Positions 47,045 through 55,951 are shown, numbered from the stretch's first letter. The stretch: 64,000 nucleotides of DNA from Amaricoccus macauensis (GCF_014201905.1 NZ_JACHFM010000004.1:186001-250000); one strand, 5' to 3'. Made by a program: numbers and translations. The notes: a model not told the origin generated them from the letters alone.

Positions 47045-47919
47045 TGCGGGCGCTGATCTTCGGCTCGACCGGACAGGTCGCCCGCGAGCTTCGCCGCGCC
47101 GCGACCGGGCTCGGGATCGAGGCCACCTTTCTCGACCGCGCCGCTGCCGATCTCGCGGACCCGGCCGCCTGTGCCGCCGCCGTGCGCGCGGCCAGCGCCG
47201 ACGTGGTGGTGAACGCCGCCGCCTACACGGCCGTCGACCGCGCCGAGGACGAGCCGGACCTCGCAACGAGGATCAACGGCGAGACCCCCGGCGCCATTGC
47301 CGCGGCCTGCGACGCGAAGGGCGTGCCCTTCCTGCATGTCTCGACCGACTATGTCTTTGACGGCACCTCCGGCCGGGCGTGGCGCGAGGACGACCCGACC
47401 GGCCCGCTCGGCGCCTACGGCCACTCGAAGCTCGCCGGGGAGCAGGCCATCATCGCCGCGTGCCCGGACCACGTGATCCTGCGCACGGCGTGGGTCTTTT
47501 CCGCCCACGGCGCGAACTTCGTGAAGACCATGCTGAAGGTCGGCAAGGATCGGCCGGAAATGCGCGTGGTCGGCGATCAGGAGGGCTGCCCCACCGCGGC
47601 CGCCGACATCGCGGGCGCGCTCTGGACAATCGCCGGGGACTGGGGCCGCGGACGCGGTCGCGCCGGCATCTTCCACTACGCCGGCGCACCCGCCACAAGC
47701 TGGGCAGGCTTCGCGAGCGCGATCTTCGAGCGCACCAGCTGGCCCGCGCGGCCGGCGGTGACCGAGATCGCGACGGCGGACTGGCCGACCAAGGCCGTCC
47801 GGCCGGCAAACTCCGTCCTCGATTGCAGCGCGATCGAAGCGGCCTACGGCATCGCTCAGCCCGATTGGCGCCTCGCCCTCGACGAGGTCCTCGAAGAACT
47901 CGGAGAAGCCTCCGCATGA
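47044..47919 (+). CDS. rfbD: dTDP-4-dehydrorhamnose reductase
   Basis: 291-aa RmlD, final step producing dTDP-L-rhamnose with NAD(P)H. Nucleotide motif FGSTGQVA, NAAAYTAVDRAEDEP, STDYVFDG, and catalytic YGHSKLAGE. Start shares one base with the rfbB stop; end overlaps rfbA by 4 bp. Confidence 0.95.
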   Translation: MRALIFGSTGQVARELRRAATGLGIEATFLDRAAADLADPAACAAAVRAASADVVVNAAAYTAVDRAEDEPDLATRINGETPGAIAAACDAKGVPFLHVSTDYVFDGTSGRAWREDDPTGPLGAYGHSKLAGEQAIIAACPDHVILRTAWVFSAHGANFVKTMLKVGKDRPEMRVVGDQEGCPTAAADIAGALWTIAGDWGRGRGRAGIFHYAGAPATSWAGFASAIFERTSWPARPAVTEIATADWPTKAVRPANSVLDCSAIEAAYGIAQPDWRLALDEVLEELGEASA

Positions 47920-48794
47920 CCGACCGCAAGGGCATCATTCTCGCCGGTGGCTCTGGCACCCGGCTCTATCCGATCACCCATTCGCTGTCGAAGCAGCTGC
48001 TGCCGCTCTACGACAAGCCGATGATCTACTACCCGCTGTCGGTGCTGATGCTGGCCGGCCTGCGGGAGATCGCGATCATCACGACGCCCGAGGATCAGGA
48101 CCAGTTCCGCCGTCTGCTCCGCGACGGCAGCCAGTGGGGGATGCGCTTCGAGTACATCACCCAGGCCCGGCCCGAGGGTCTGGCGCAGGCCTACATCCTC
48201 GCCGAGGACTTTCTCGGCGGCGCGGCCTCGACCATGGTACTGGGTGACAACATCTTCTACGGCCACGACCTGCCGCAGCTTCTGAAGCGCGCGGGCAGCC
48301 GGCCCGAGGGCGGCACGGTCTTCGGGTATCAGGTGCGTGACCCGGAGCGCTACGGCGTCGTCTCCTTCGACCGTGAGGGCACCGTCCTCTCGATCGAGGA
48401 GAAGCCGGCGAAGCCCCGCTCGAACTTCGCCGTCACCGGCATCTATGTTCTCGACGGCAGCGCGCCCGCACGCGCCCGGGCCGTGCGGCCGAGCGAGCGA
48501 GGCGAGCTCGAGATCACCGAGGTCCTCACCTCCTATCTTTCGGACGGGTTGCTCAATGTTGAGCGAATGGGCCGCGGGTTCGCCTGGCTCGACACCGGCA
48601 CTCACGCCAGCCTGCTCGACGCCGGCAACTTCGTGCGGATGATCGAGGAGCGGCAGAACGTGAAAATCGGCTGCCCGGAAGAGATCGCGTTCTCCGAGGG
48701 CTGGATCGACGAGGCCGCGCTGCGCACGCTCTCCCAGTTGTACCTCAAGACCGAGTACGGCCAGTATCTGGTGCGAATCGCCGACGGCGGCTGA
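47916..48794 (+). CDS. rfbA: Glucose-1-phosphate thymidylyltransferase
   Basis: 292-aa RmlA, first step making dTDP-glucose. Nucleotidyltransferase signature LAGGSGTRLYP with KQLLPLYDKPMIYYPL, LGDNIFYG, and the C-terminal YGQYLVRIAD end. ATGA overlap with rfbD. Last gene of rfbCBDA. Confidence 0.96.
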   Translation: MTDRKGIILAGGSGTRLYPITHSLSKQLLPLYDKPMIYYPLSVLMLAGLREIAIITTPEDQDQFRRLLRDGSQWGMRFEYITQARPEGLAQAYILAEDFLGGAASTMVLGDNIFYGHDLPQLLKRAGSRPEGGTVFGYQVRDPERYGVVSFDREGTVLSIEEKPAKPRSNFAVTGIYVLDGSAPARARAVRPSERGELEITEVLTSYLSDGLLNVERMGRGFAWLDTGTHASLLDAGNFVRMIEERQNVKIGCPEEIAFSEGWIDEAALRTLSQLYLKTEYGQYLVRIADGG

Positions 48795-48852
48795 CGGAAA
48801 TCCAGCCTCCTCTCGCTGGCGTCCCGCGCGCGCCTGACAGGGTACGAGCGCC

Positions 48853-48901
48853 AGCCTACGACTTTCCTACGGTTCCCACTCCGGAACAGACGGCGTAGGC
48901 T
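48853..48901 (+). promoter_or_regulatory. Structured leader upstream of pqqA
   Basis: AGCCTACG pairs with CGTAGGCT across 33 nt, enclosing GTTCC/GGAAC. The element ends 43 bp before the pqqA ATG. Either an rfbA 3' end structure or a regulatory leader of the pqq operon. Confidence 0.45.
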
Positions 48902-48909
48902 CTGCGAAT

Positions 48910-48925
48910 CCCCGGACCAACGGGG
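48910..48925 (+). promoter_or_regulatory. Second small hairpin before pqqA
   Basis: CCCCG, GACCAA, CGGGG: 5-bp stem, 20 bp ahead of the pqqA ATG and just upstream of its ACGGAGGA ribosome site. Too short to be a terminator. Confidence 0.35.
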
Positions 48926-48944
48926 GAAACAAACGGAGGATACA

Positions 48945-49037
48945 ATGGCTTGGACTGCTCCCAGGATCGAAGAGATCAGCTGCGGCATGGAGATCAACAT
49001 GTACGCTCCGGCTGACGACGAAGGCGTGCTGTTCTGA
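48945..49037 (+). CDS. pqqA: PQQ precursor peptide PqqA
   Basis: 30-aa peptide from which pyrroloquinoline quinone is built. The essential Glu and Tyr are in E16-I-N-M-Y20, the E-x3-Y motif crosslinked by PqqE. Starts MAWTAPRIEEISCGME and ends DDEGVLF. A strong ribosome site (ACGGAGGA) precedes ATG at 48945. pqqB follows after 29 bp. Confidence 0.96.
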   Translation: MAWTAPRIEEISCGMEINMYAPADDEGVLF

Positions 49038-49066
49038 GGCGCTGAGACACGAGGGAGCGGCGCGCC

Positions 49067-49963
49067 ATGTCGCTCCGCATTCTCGTTCTGGGGGCGGCGG
49101 CGGGGGGCGGTCTCCCGCAGTGGAACTGCGGTTGCCGGAACTGCGTCGCCGCCCGCGAGGGTGACCTGCCCTCGCTCAGCCAGTCGTCGATCGCCGTCAG
49201 CGGCGACGGCGAACACTGGGCGATCATCAACGCCTCGCCGGACCTGCGCCAGCAGCTCGCGGCCACGCCCGCGCTGCATGCCACCGGGCTCCGGCAGACG
49301 CCGATCGTCTCGGTTCTCGTCACCAACGGTGACATCGACCACGTCGCCGGCCTGCTCACGCTCCGCGAGAAACAGCCGTTCCGGCTGCTCGCGACTTCGG
49401 AGGTTCACGCGGTGCTCGCCGCGAATCCGCTGTTCCAGGCACTCGACCCCACGCTCGTCGCGCGGGAGGCGGTGGCGATCGGCGAAACGGTCGAGCTGGC
49501 CCCGGGCCTCCGCGCGACGCTTTTCCCGGTGCCGGGCAAGGTGCCGCTCTATCTTGAGGCGGGCGAGGTCGTCACCGATCAGGAGGGCGAGTTCACCGTC
49601 GGCGTCGAGTTCGCCAGCACCGACGCCCGTGGCTTCTACATCCCCGGTTGCGCCCGCATGACCCCCGCCCTCGCGGCCCGGCTGCAGGGCGCGGCGCTGG
49701 TCCTCTTCGACGGGACACTCTACCGCGACGACGAGATGATCACCGCCGGCCTCGGTGCCAAGACCGGGCGGCGCATGGGCCATATGCCGATCGGGGGCCC
49801 GGACGGCTCGCTCGCGGCCTTCGCCGAGCTTGACGTCGGCCGCAAGGTCTACGTCCACCTCAACAACTCGAACCCCGTCCTTGACCCGCGCACGCCCGAG
49901 CGCGCGGTGGTCACGGCGGCCGGCTGGACCGTCGCCGGGGATGGCATGGAGATCCGCGCGTGA
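49067..49963 (+). CDS. pqqB: PQQ biosynthesis protein PqqB
   Basis: 298-aa metallo-beta-lactamase-fold protein, an iron-dependent hydroxylase acting on the Tyr moiety. Starts LRILVLGAAAGGGLPQWNC with CGCRNC cysteines, TNGDIDHVAGL in place of the canonical HxHxDH, and HLNNSNPVL near the C-terminus. ATG at 49067; the end overlaps pqqC. Confidence 0.95.
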   Translation: MSLRILVLGAAAGGGLPQWNCGCRNCVAAREGDLPSLSQSSIAVSGDGEHWAIINASPDLRQQLAATPALHATGLRQTPIVSVLVTNGDIDHVAGLLTLREKQPFRLLATSEVHAVLAANPLFQALDPTLVAREAVAIGETVELAPGLRATLFPVPGKVPLYLEAGEVVTDQEGEFTVGVEFASTDARGFYIPGCARMTPALAARLQGAALVLFDGTLYRDDEMITAGLGAKTGRRMGHMPIGGPDGSLAAFAELDVGRKVYVHLNNSNPVLDPRTPERAVVTAAGWTVAGDGMEIRA

Positions 49964-50721
49964 CACCTTCCCGCGAAACCTTTGAGGCCCGCCTGCGCGC
50001 CATCGGCGCCGAGCGTTACCACGACAAACATCCGTTCCACCTGCGACTGCACTCCGGTGGTTGCAGCCCGGACGAGGTGCGCGCCTGGGTGATCAACCGC
50101 TACTACTACCAGTCGCGGATCCCCATGAAGGACGCGGCCTTCATGAGCCGCGTCGAAGACCCGGATCTCCGGCGCGCGTGGGTGAGCCGGCTTCTCGACC
50201 ACGACGGTCACCCCTCCGACGGCGAGCGCCGCGAGGGCGGCATCGTCCGCTGGCTGCGGCTCGCCGAGGCGGTCGGGCTCGATCCCGCCTACGTCGCTTC
50301 CTGTGACGGGGTGCTTGCCGGCACGCGATTCGCCGTGGACGCCTACGTGCGCTTCGTCCGCGAAACGCCGCTGCTGGAAGCGGTCGCCGCCTCGCTCACC
50401 GAGCTTTTCGCGCCGAAGATCCATGCCGACCGCATCGAGGGGCTGCTGAAGCACTACGCCTTCGCCAACGACCAGAGCCTTTCCTACTTCCGCAAGCGGC
50501 TCGACGAGGCACCGAAGGATGTGGCCTTCGGCCTCGGCTACGTGCTCGATCACGCGGACACGCTGGAGAAGCAGGATGCGGCGGCGGCGGCGCTCACCTT
50601 CAAGACCGACGTGCTCTGGTCCCAGCTCGACGCGCTCGAACACGCCTACGTGACGCCGGCGCGCATTCCGCCGGGCGCCTGGCGGCCGGGAACCGGGCTC
50701 CTGCCGGTCGCCGCGGAATGA
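49960..50721 (+). CDS. pqqC: Pyrroloquinoline-quinone synthase PqqC
   Basis: 253-aa cofactorless oxidase for the last step of PQQ formation. All-helical fold with YHDKHPFHLRLHSG, INRYYYQSRIPMKD, and RLLDHDGH; the conserved His, Tyr and Arg residues are present. GTG start at 49960 in a GTGA overlap with the pqqB stop. Stop overlaps pqqD start. Confidence 0.95.
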   Translation: MTPSRETFEARLRAIGAERYHDKHPFHLRLHSGGCSPDEVRAWVINRYYYQSRIPMKDAAFMSRVEDPDLRRAWVSRLLDHDGHPSDGERREGGIVRWLRLAEAVGLDPAYVASCDGVLAGTRFAVDAYVRFVRETPLLEAVAASLTELFAPKIHADRIEGLLKHYAFANDQSLSYFRKRLDEAPKDVAFGLGYVLDHADTLEKQDAAAAALTFKTDVLWSQLDALEHAYVTPARIPPGAWRPGTGLLPVAAE

Positions 50722-51065
50722 GCGCCGCCCCCGCCAGATCGGCCGAGGGGACCAGGCTTCCCGCACATGCCGCGAGCACGCCCCCGCCCCTGCCAGACGC
50801 GTCGGTGCCGGCGCTGCCGCGCGGCGTGCGCCTGCACCACGACCGGGTGCGGCAGACATGGGTGCTGCTGGCGCCGGAACGCGTGCTGAAGCTCGATGCG
50901 GTCGGCCTCGCGGTGCTCGAACGGGTGGACGGTGCGCGGACCTTCGGGGCCATCGTCGATGATCTCGCCGCCGCCTACAATGCGCCGCGCGAACAGATCG
51001 CCGCGGACGCCAGCCGGTTTCTTGACGGGCTCATTGCCCGCCGCATGGTGGACCTCGCCCGATGA
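50718..51065 (+). CDS. pqqD: PQQ peptide chaperone PqqD
   Basis: 115-aa RiPP-recognition protein that presents PqqA to PqqE. The conserved winged-helix core begins around residue 28 (LPRGVRLHHDRVRQTWVLLAPERVLKL, quoted in part) and includes DGARTFGAIVDDLA. The first ~27 residues are an Ala/Pro-rich extension not needed for the fold. Overlaps pqqC and pqqE by 4 bp each. Confidence 0.93.
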   Translation: MSAAPARSAEGTRLPAHAASTPPPLPDASVPALPRGVRLHHDRVRQTWVLLAPERVLKLDAVGLAVLERVDGARTFGAIVDDLAAAYNAPREQIAADASRFLDGLIARRMVDLAR

Positions 51066-52180
51066 ACGCACACGCCGCCTCACCGTCCAGCGCCGCATCT
51101 CCGCGCGCGCCGCTGGCACTCCTCGCAGAGCTCACCCACCGTTGTCCACTCTCCTGCCCGTACTGCTCGAACCCGGTGGAGCTGACGGCGCGCGAGGCGG
51201 AACTCGACACCGATGGCTGGGCCGACGTGTTCCGGCAGGCGGCCGATCTCGGCGTTCTCCAGCTTCACCTCTCGGGCGGCGAGCCGGCCTCGCGGCGCGA
51301 TCTGGAGGACCTGGTGGCCGCCGCCCGCGACGCCGGGCTCTACGTCAACCTCATCACCTCGGGGATCGGTCTCACCCGCAAGCGGCTCGAGGCGCTCGAT
51401 GCGGCCGGTGTCGACCATGTGCAGCTGTCGTTGCAGGGCGTCGGGCCGGCGATGGCTGACCGCATAGGCCACTATCGCGGCAGCTTTACCCGCAAGATGG
51501 AAGTTGCGGGCTGGGTCGCGGACCTCGGCCTGCCACTGACCCTGAACGCGGTCATGCACCGCCACAACTTCAAGGACCTGCCCGAGACCCTCGACCTCGC
51601 GCTCGACCTCGGCGCCCGCCGGATCGAGGTGGCGACGGTGCAGTTCCACGGCTGGGCCGCCACGAATCGCGCGGCCCTGATGCCGACCCGCGAACAGGCC
51701 CGCGAGGCGTCGCGCCTCGTCCTGGAGGCGCGCGAGAAGCTCAAGGGTCGGATGGTGATCGACTACGTGCCCGCCGATCACCACGCGCGCTTTCCGAAGG
51801 CATGCATGGGCGGCTGGGGCTCTACCGGCCTCAACGTCACGCCCGAGGGGCTGGTCCTGCCCTGCCACGCGGCACAGACCATCCCCGGCCTCGAGTTCTG
51901 GTCGGTCGCCGACCATCCGCTCGCGGAAATCTGGACTGACAGCCCGGCGTTCCGCGCCTACCGGGGCACCGACTGGATGCAGGAGCCGTGCAGTTCGTGC
52001 GAGCGGAAGCTCGTGGATTTCGGCGGCTGCCGCTGTCAGGCGCTGGCGCTGGCCGGAGATGCCGCGGCTACCGATCCGGTCTGCTCCCGCTCGGACCGCC
52101 ACGCCGACCTCGTGGCCGCGATCGACGCCGAGGCGGACGCCCCGGCGCCGGAATTCGTCTGGCGCGTCGCACCACGCTGA
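51062..52180 (+). CDS. pqqE: PqqA peptide cyclase PqqE (radical SAM)
   Basis: 372-aa radical SAM/SPASM enzyme that crosslinks Glu and Tyr of PqqA. The [4Fe-4S] motif is CPLSCPYC (CX3CX2C, about residues 30-37), followed by LSGGEPASRRDL. The C-terminal SPASM region has PCHAAQTIPGLEFW, EPCSSCERKLVDFGGCRCQA and further Cys ligands. ATG overlaps the pqqD stop. Last gene of the operon; convergent with the Sat-CysC gene. Confidence 0.95.
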   Translation: MNAHAASPSSAASPRAPLALLAELTHRCPLSCPYCSNPVELTAREAELDTDGWADVFRQAADLGVLQLHLSGGEPASRRDLEDLVAAARDAGLYVNLITSGIGLTRKRLEALDAAGVDHVQLSLQGVGPAMADRIGHYRGSFTRKMEVAGWVADLGLPLTLNAVMHRHNFKDLPETLDLALDLGARRIEVATVQFHGWAATNRAALMPTREQAREASRLVLEAREKLKGRMVIDYVPADHHARFPKACMGGWGSTGLNVTPEGLVLPCHAAQTIPGLEFWSVADHPLAEIWTDSPAFRAYRGTDWMQEPCSSCERKLVDFGGCRCQALALAGDAAATDPVCSRSDRHADLVAAIDAEADAPAPEFVWRVAPR

Positions 52181-52194
52181 TCACCGGAAACGCG

Positions 52195-52242
52195 GAGGGC
52201 GGCATCGCCCCCCGGGCTTTCGCCGGGATCAATGCCGCCCTC
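52195..52242. terminator. Nested inverted repeat between pqqE and sat/cysC
   Basis: GAGGGCGGCAT and ATGCCGCCCTC form a perfect 11-bp outer stem enclosing a CCCGG/CCGGG inner hairpin. Located 15 bp after the pqqE stop, between convergent genes; a likely bidirectional transcription barrier without T-run. Confidence 0.55.
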
Positions 52243-52270
52243 GACTCGATCTCGTTCGGTATCGGCAGGT

Positions 52271-52294
52271 CGGGGCCGCGAGACGCGACCCCCG
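52271..52294. terminator. Second hairpin at the sat/cysC 3' side
   Basis: CGGGG, mismatch, CGCG, loop AGA, CGCG, CCCCG: about 9 bp with one internal irregularity, directly after the sat/cysC stop on the minus strand. Probably ends that gene; no T-run seen. Confidence 0.4.
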
Positions 52295-52300
52295 CTCAGC

Positions 52301-54007
52301 TCAGGCCTTGATCAGGCCCATGTTCTCGAGCTTCAGGATGACCTGCTGGGCCGAGTAATCGATCTCGTTGCCCTCGGTCTCAAGCCGGATCTCGGGGTTC
52401 GTCGGCTCCTCGTAGGGGTCGGAGATGCCGGTGAATTCCTTGATCTTGCCTTCGCGGGCCAGCTTGTAGAGACCCTTGCGGTCGCGGCGCTCGCACTCCT
52501 CGATCGAGGTCGCGACGTGGACCTCGAGGAACGCACCGTAAGCCTCGACCATCTCGCGCACGGCGGCACGGGTCGCGGTATAGGGCGCGATCGGGGCGCA
52601 GATCGCGATGCCACCGTTCTTGGTGATCTCGGACGCCACGTAGCCGATGCGACGGATGTTGATGTCGCGGTGCTCCTTGGAGAAGCCGAGCTCGGAGGAC
52701 AGGTGCTTGCGCACCACGTCGCCGTCGAGCAGCGTCACCGGGCGACCGCCCATCTCCATGAGCTTGACCATCAGCGCGTTGGCGACGGTCGACTTGCCCG
52801 AGCCGGAGAGGCCGGTGAAGAACACGGTGAAGCCCTGCTTCGCGCGGGCCGGCTTCGACTTGCGGAGCTCCTCGACCACCTGCGGGAACGAGAACCAGTC
52901 GGGGATCTCGAGGCCTTCCTGCAGACGGCGGCGCAGCTCGGTGCCGGAGATGTCGAGGATGGTCTGCCCCTCTTCGACCTCGTCGCGCGGCTCGTACTGG
53001 GCCTTCTCCTGGACGTAGACCATCTGCTTGAAATCGACCATCTCGACGCCGATCTCGGCCTCGTTGTCGCCGAACAGCTTCTGGGCGCCGTAGGGGTCGT
53101 AGAAGTCCTTGCCCTGGCTGTTCTTGCCCGGGCCGGCGTGGTCGCGGCCAACGATCATGTGCGTGCAGCCGTGGTTGCGGCGGATGATGCCGTGCCACAC
53201 CGCCTCGCGCGGGCCACCCATGCGCATGGCGAGACCAAGCAGCGACAGCGCCGTGGTGGACGCCGGATACTGGTCGAGCACCGCCTCATAGCAGCGCACG
53301 CGGGTGAAGTGGTCGATGTCGCCGGGCTTCGTCATGCCGACCGACGGATGGATGAGCAGGTTGGCCTGGGCCTCACGCGCGGCGCGGAAGGTCAGCTCCT
53401 GGTGCGCGCGGTGCAGCGGGTTCCGGGTCTGGAACGCCACGATCCGCCGCCAGCCGAGCTTGCGGAACAGGGTCCGAAGTTCGTTCGGCGTGTTGCGAAG
53501 CGCGCGGAAGTCATAGTGCGTCGGCTGCTGGATGCCGGTGATCGGCCCACCGAGATAGACCGGCCCCGCCTTGTGGCGCAGGTAGTTGACCGCCGGATGT
53601 GCGATGTCGTCGGCGCCGAAGACGCCTTCGGCCTCGAACGCCTTGTCGGCGACCCACTTGTCGGTGACCGACATGATCGCGAGGATCACGCCTTCCTGAT
53701 CGCGGAGCGCGATATCCTGCCCGACTTCCACCTTGGCGGCAAACGCCTCGGAAACGTCGAGATTGATCGGCATCGGCCAGAGGGCACCGTCGGCGAGGCG
53801 CATCTCCTTGACGACGCCGTCGTAGTCAGCCTTGCCAAGGAACCCCTTGAGCGGGTTGAATCCGCCGTTCATCAGAAGTTCGATGTCGCAGATCTGGCGC
53901 TGTGTCAGGTCCCAGGACACGAGGTCCGCCGCCTCGAGCTTGAGCTTCACGGCGCTGTCCGCCGATACGTAGAGCTCCGGAATAGGCACGAGGTTCGTTG
54001 CGGTCAT
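52301..54007 (-). CDS. sat-cysC: Bifunctional sulfate adenylyltransferase/adenylylsulfate kinase
   Basis: 568-aa fusion converting sulfate to APS and then PAPS. Residues ~1-385 are a single-chain ATP sulfurylase with QTRNPLHRAHQEL, GRDHAGPG and a MNGGFNPLKGFL start. Residues ~390-568 are APS kinase with P-loop GLSGSGKST and FLEVHVATSIEECERRDRKG, quoted in part. Start ATG at 54007 rather than GTG at 54022, judged by domain fit; neither has a strong ribosome site. It replaces separate cysD/cysN/cysC and supplies the step after the CysTWA importer. Confidence 0.94.
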   Translation of the reverse strand: MTATNLVPIPELYVSADSAVKLKLEAADLVSWDLTQRQICDIELLMNGGFNPLKGFLGKADYDGVVKEMRLADGALWPMPINLDVSEAFAAKVEVGQDIALRDQEGVILAIMSVTDKWVADKAFEAEGVFGADDIAHPAVNYLRHKAGPVYLGGPITGIQQPTHYDFRALRNTPNELRTLFRKLGWRRIVAFQTRNPLHRAHQELTFRAAREAQANLLIHPSVGMTKPGDIDHFTRVRCYEAVLDQYPASTTALSLLGLAMRMGGPREAVWHGIIRRNHGCTHMIVGRDHAGPGKNSQGKDFYDPYGAQKLFGDNEAEIGVEMVDFKQMVYVQEKAQYEPRDEVEEGQTILDISGTELRRRLQEGLEIPDWFSFPQVVEELRKSKPARAKQGFTVFFTGLSGSGKSTVANALMVKLMEMGGRPVTLLDGDVVRKHLSSELGFSKEHRDINIRRIGYVASEITKNGGIAICAPIAPYTATRAAVREMVEAYGAFLEVHVATSIEECERRDRKGLYKLAREGKIKEFTGISDPYEEPTNPEIRLETEGNEIDYSAQQVILKLENMGLIKA

Positions 54008-54167
54008 TTCTGGGTACCCCACTTACTGATTCGACTCGAGTGGGTGGTATCAGTGACCCGCAGAGAGTGTCAAAGCGCTGCGAGGGCTCGTGCGGCATTG
54101 CGCCACACGGGTGTGTCGAGGCCACACCAGAGCGGGCCTTGCCCCCGTCAGAAGCCGCGGAAGTGGA

Positions 54168-54494
54168 TCAGTTCGTCGGAGTCGGAGCCGGAACGACCCG
54201 GAGGTTGGTCATCCCGACCCACCCCTTGACGCTGCCGTCCTCCGGCAATTCGACCTCGCACCACTTGCGGCCGGCAGCCATCTGGCAACCGATCGTGTGG
54301 AGCAGAGTTCGGTCGTCCAGGCGGGCGACGATGCTCGCACCCTTGGTCGGTCCGTCGCGCAGCACGAGAGCCCCGGCGGCGCCGGTAATCTCGACGAACA
54401 CCTCATCTCCGGAGGAGTCAGTACCCGCATTGGCAGCGACTCCCGCGGAGGCGAGAGCAGAAACGGCGGCGATTGCAAGCAAGATGTGACGCAT
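54168..54494 (-). CDS. Periplasmic SH3-like domain protein
   Basis: 108-aa exported protein. Signal peptide MRHILLAIAAVSALASAGVAANA, then a bacterial SH3-type domain (VLRDGPTKGASIVARL, KWCEVELPEDGSVKGWVGMTNL) with the typical final GWV. ATG at 54494; the upstream extension to 54578 lacks a ribosome site. Likely binds peptidoglycan or a periplasmic partner; function unknown. Confidence 0.85.
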   Translation of the reverse strand: MRHILLAIAAVSALASAGVAANAGTDSSGDEVFVEITGAAGALVLRDGPTKGASIVARLDDRTLLHTIGCQMAAGRKWCEVELPEDGSVKGWVGMTNLRVVPAPTPTN

Positions 54495-54639
54495 CACAGC
54501 CCTCGTCCGGCACAAACAACACATCGGCTGAAAATCGCCTATGGTTTCCCACAGGTCAAGCGGAGCCTTGGGCCACAATTGAGATTTGGCGTGACCTGAT
54601 GCAAGGATGCCAGCCTCCGAAAGTCACCGCCCAATTCCG

Positions 54640-55893
54640 ATGGCATTCTCCTTCTGCCGCGATTGCCTCACCCCGCTCGGCACGGAGGCGCCAAGGTGTC
54701 CGGCCTGCCGATCGCCACGCCTTGCGACTCACCCGGAGCTTGCCACGCTTTCCATTGCCCATCTCGATTGCGACGCCTTCTATGCCGCCGTCGAGAAGCG
54801 CGAGGACCCGAGCCTTCGCGACCGGCCGCTCATCGTGGGTGGCGGCCGCCGGGGCGTTGTCTCCACCGCCTGTTACATCGCGCGAATCCGCGGCGTCCGT
54901 TCGGCGATGCCGATGTTCCGGGCGCTGAAGCTCTGCCCCGATGCCGTCGTGGTGCCGCCGCGGATGGCCCTTTATGCCGAGGTGTCGCGCGCGATGCGCG
55001 CGATGATGCTCGAGCTCACGCCGCTTATCGAGCCGCTGTCGCTCGACGAGGCATTCCTCGACCTGACGGGCACCGAACGTCTGCACCGCGCCCCGCCCTC
55101 GCTGCTGCTGGCCCGGTTGCAGAAACGAATCGAGGCGGAACTCGGAGTGACCGCGTCGGTTGGCCTCAGCCACAACAAGTTCCTCGCCAAGATCGCCTCG
55201 GAGCGCGACAAGCCCCGCGGCTTTGCCGTCATCGGCCGCGCCGAGACCGATGCATTCCTCGCGACTCAGCCGGTGTCGATCATCTGGGGGGTCGGACAGG
55301 CGGGGCTCGCGAGCCTGGAGCGCGCCGGGATCCGCAGCATCGCCGACCTCCGCGCGCGCGACCGCGCCACGTTGGTGCGCGGTTTCGGCAGCCTCGGGGA
55401 TCGCCTGTGGCATCTGGCGCGCGGCGAGGACACCCGCAGCGTCACCCCGGACCGCCCGTTGAAGTCGATCTCGCACGAGATGACGTTCGACCTCGACATC
55501 GCAGACGGCGCCGCTCTCGCACGGTATCTCTGGCAGCTCGCCGAGAAGGTCTCGGCGCGGGCGAAGCGCCTCGATCTCGCCGGCCGGGTCGTGACGCTGA
55601 AGCTGAAGCGGGCCGACCATTCGACCCTGACCCGCCGGCAGACACTGGATGAGCCGACGGTGATGGCCGATCGCCTCTACCGCACGGCCCTGCCGATGCT
55701 GCAGCGCGACATGAGCGCCGGCCCGTTTCGGCTCATTGGCGTCGGCCTCGCCTCGCTTTCGGTTGCCGGGCTCGAGTCCGGCGATCTGCTCAGCGCGGAT
55801 TCCGAGCGACGACTGAAAGCTGAACGTGCCACGGACAGCATTCGAGCCCGTTTTGGTGAAAAGTCGATCATCCTCGGCCGCTCGCTTGAGTGA
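54640..55893 (+). CDS. dinB: DNA polymerase IV with N-terminal zinc ribbon
   Basis: About 417-aa Y-family translesion polymerase. Residues ~1-35 hold a four-Cys zinc ribbon (CRDC...CPAC); the polymerase core follows from IAHLDCDAFYAAVEKREDP, with the catalytic Asp-Glu in LSLDEAFLDLTG, and the little-finger domain at the C-terminus. ATG at 54640 (MAFSFCRDC) is chosen because it puts the zinc ribbon at the start; ATG at 54607 is an in-frame alternative. No beta-clamp-binding motif was noticed at the C-terminus. Confidence 0.92.
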   Translation: MAFSFCRDCLTPLGTEAPRCPACRSPRLATHPELATLSIAHLDCDAFYAAVEKREDPSLRDRPLIVGGGRRGVVSTACYIARIRGVRSAMPMFRALKLCPDAVVVPPRMALYAEVSRAMRAMMLELTPLIEPLSLDEAFLDLTGTERLHRAPPSLLLARLQKRIEAELGVTASVGLSHNKFLAKIASERDKPRGFAVIGRAETDAFLATQPVSIIWGVGQAGLASLERAGIRSIADLRARDRATLVRGFGSLGDRLWHLARGEDTRSVTPDRPLKSISHEMTFDLDIADGAALARYLWQLAEKVSARAKRLDLAGRVVTLKLKRADHSTLTRRQTLDEPTVMADRLYRTALPMLQRDMSAGPFRLIGVGLASLSVAGLESGDLLSADSERRLKAERATDSIRARFGEKSIILGRSLE

Positions 55894-55951
55894 GCGTGAG
55901 GACCGACCGCACCTTTGGCACGCGCGATCGCTATATTTTTAGGCAGTGAAG

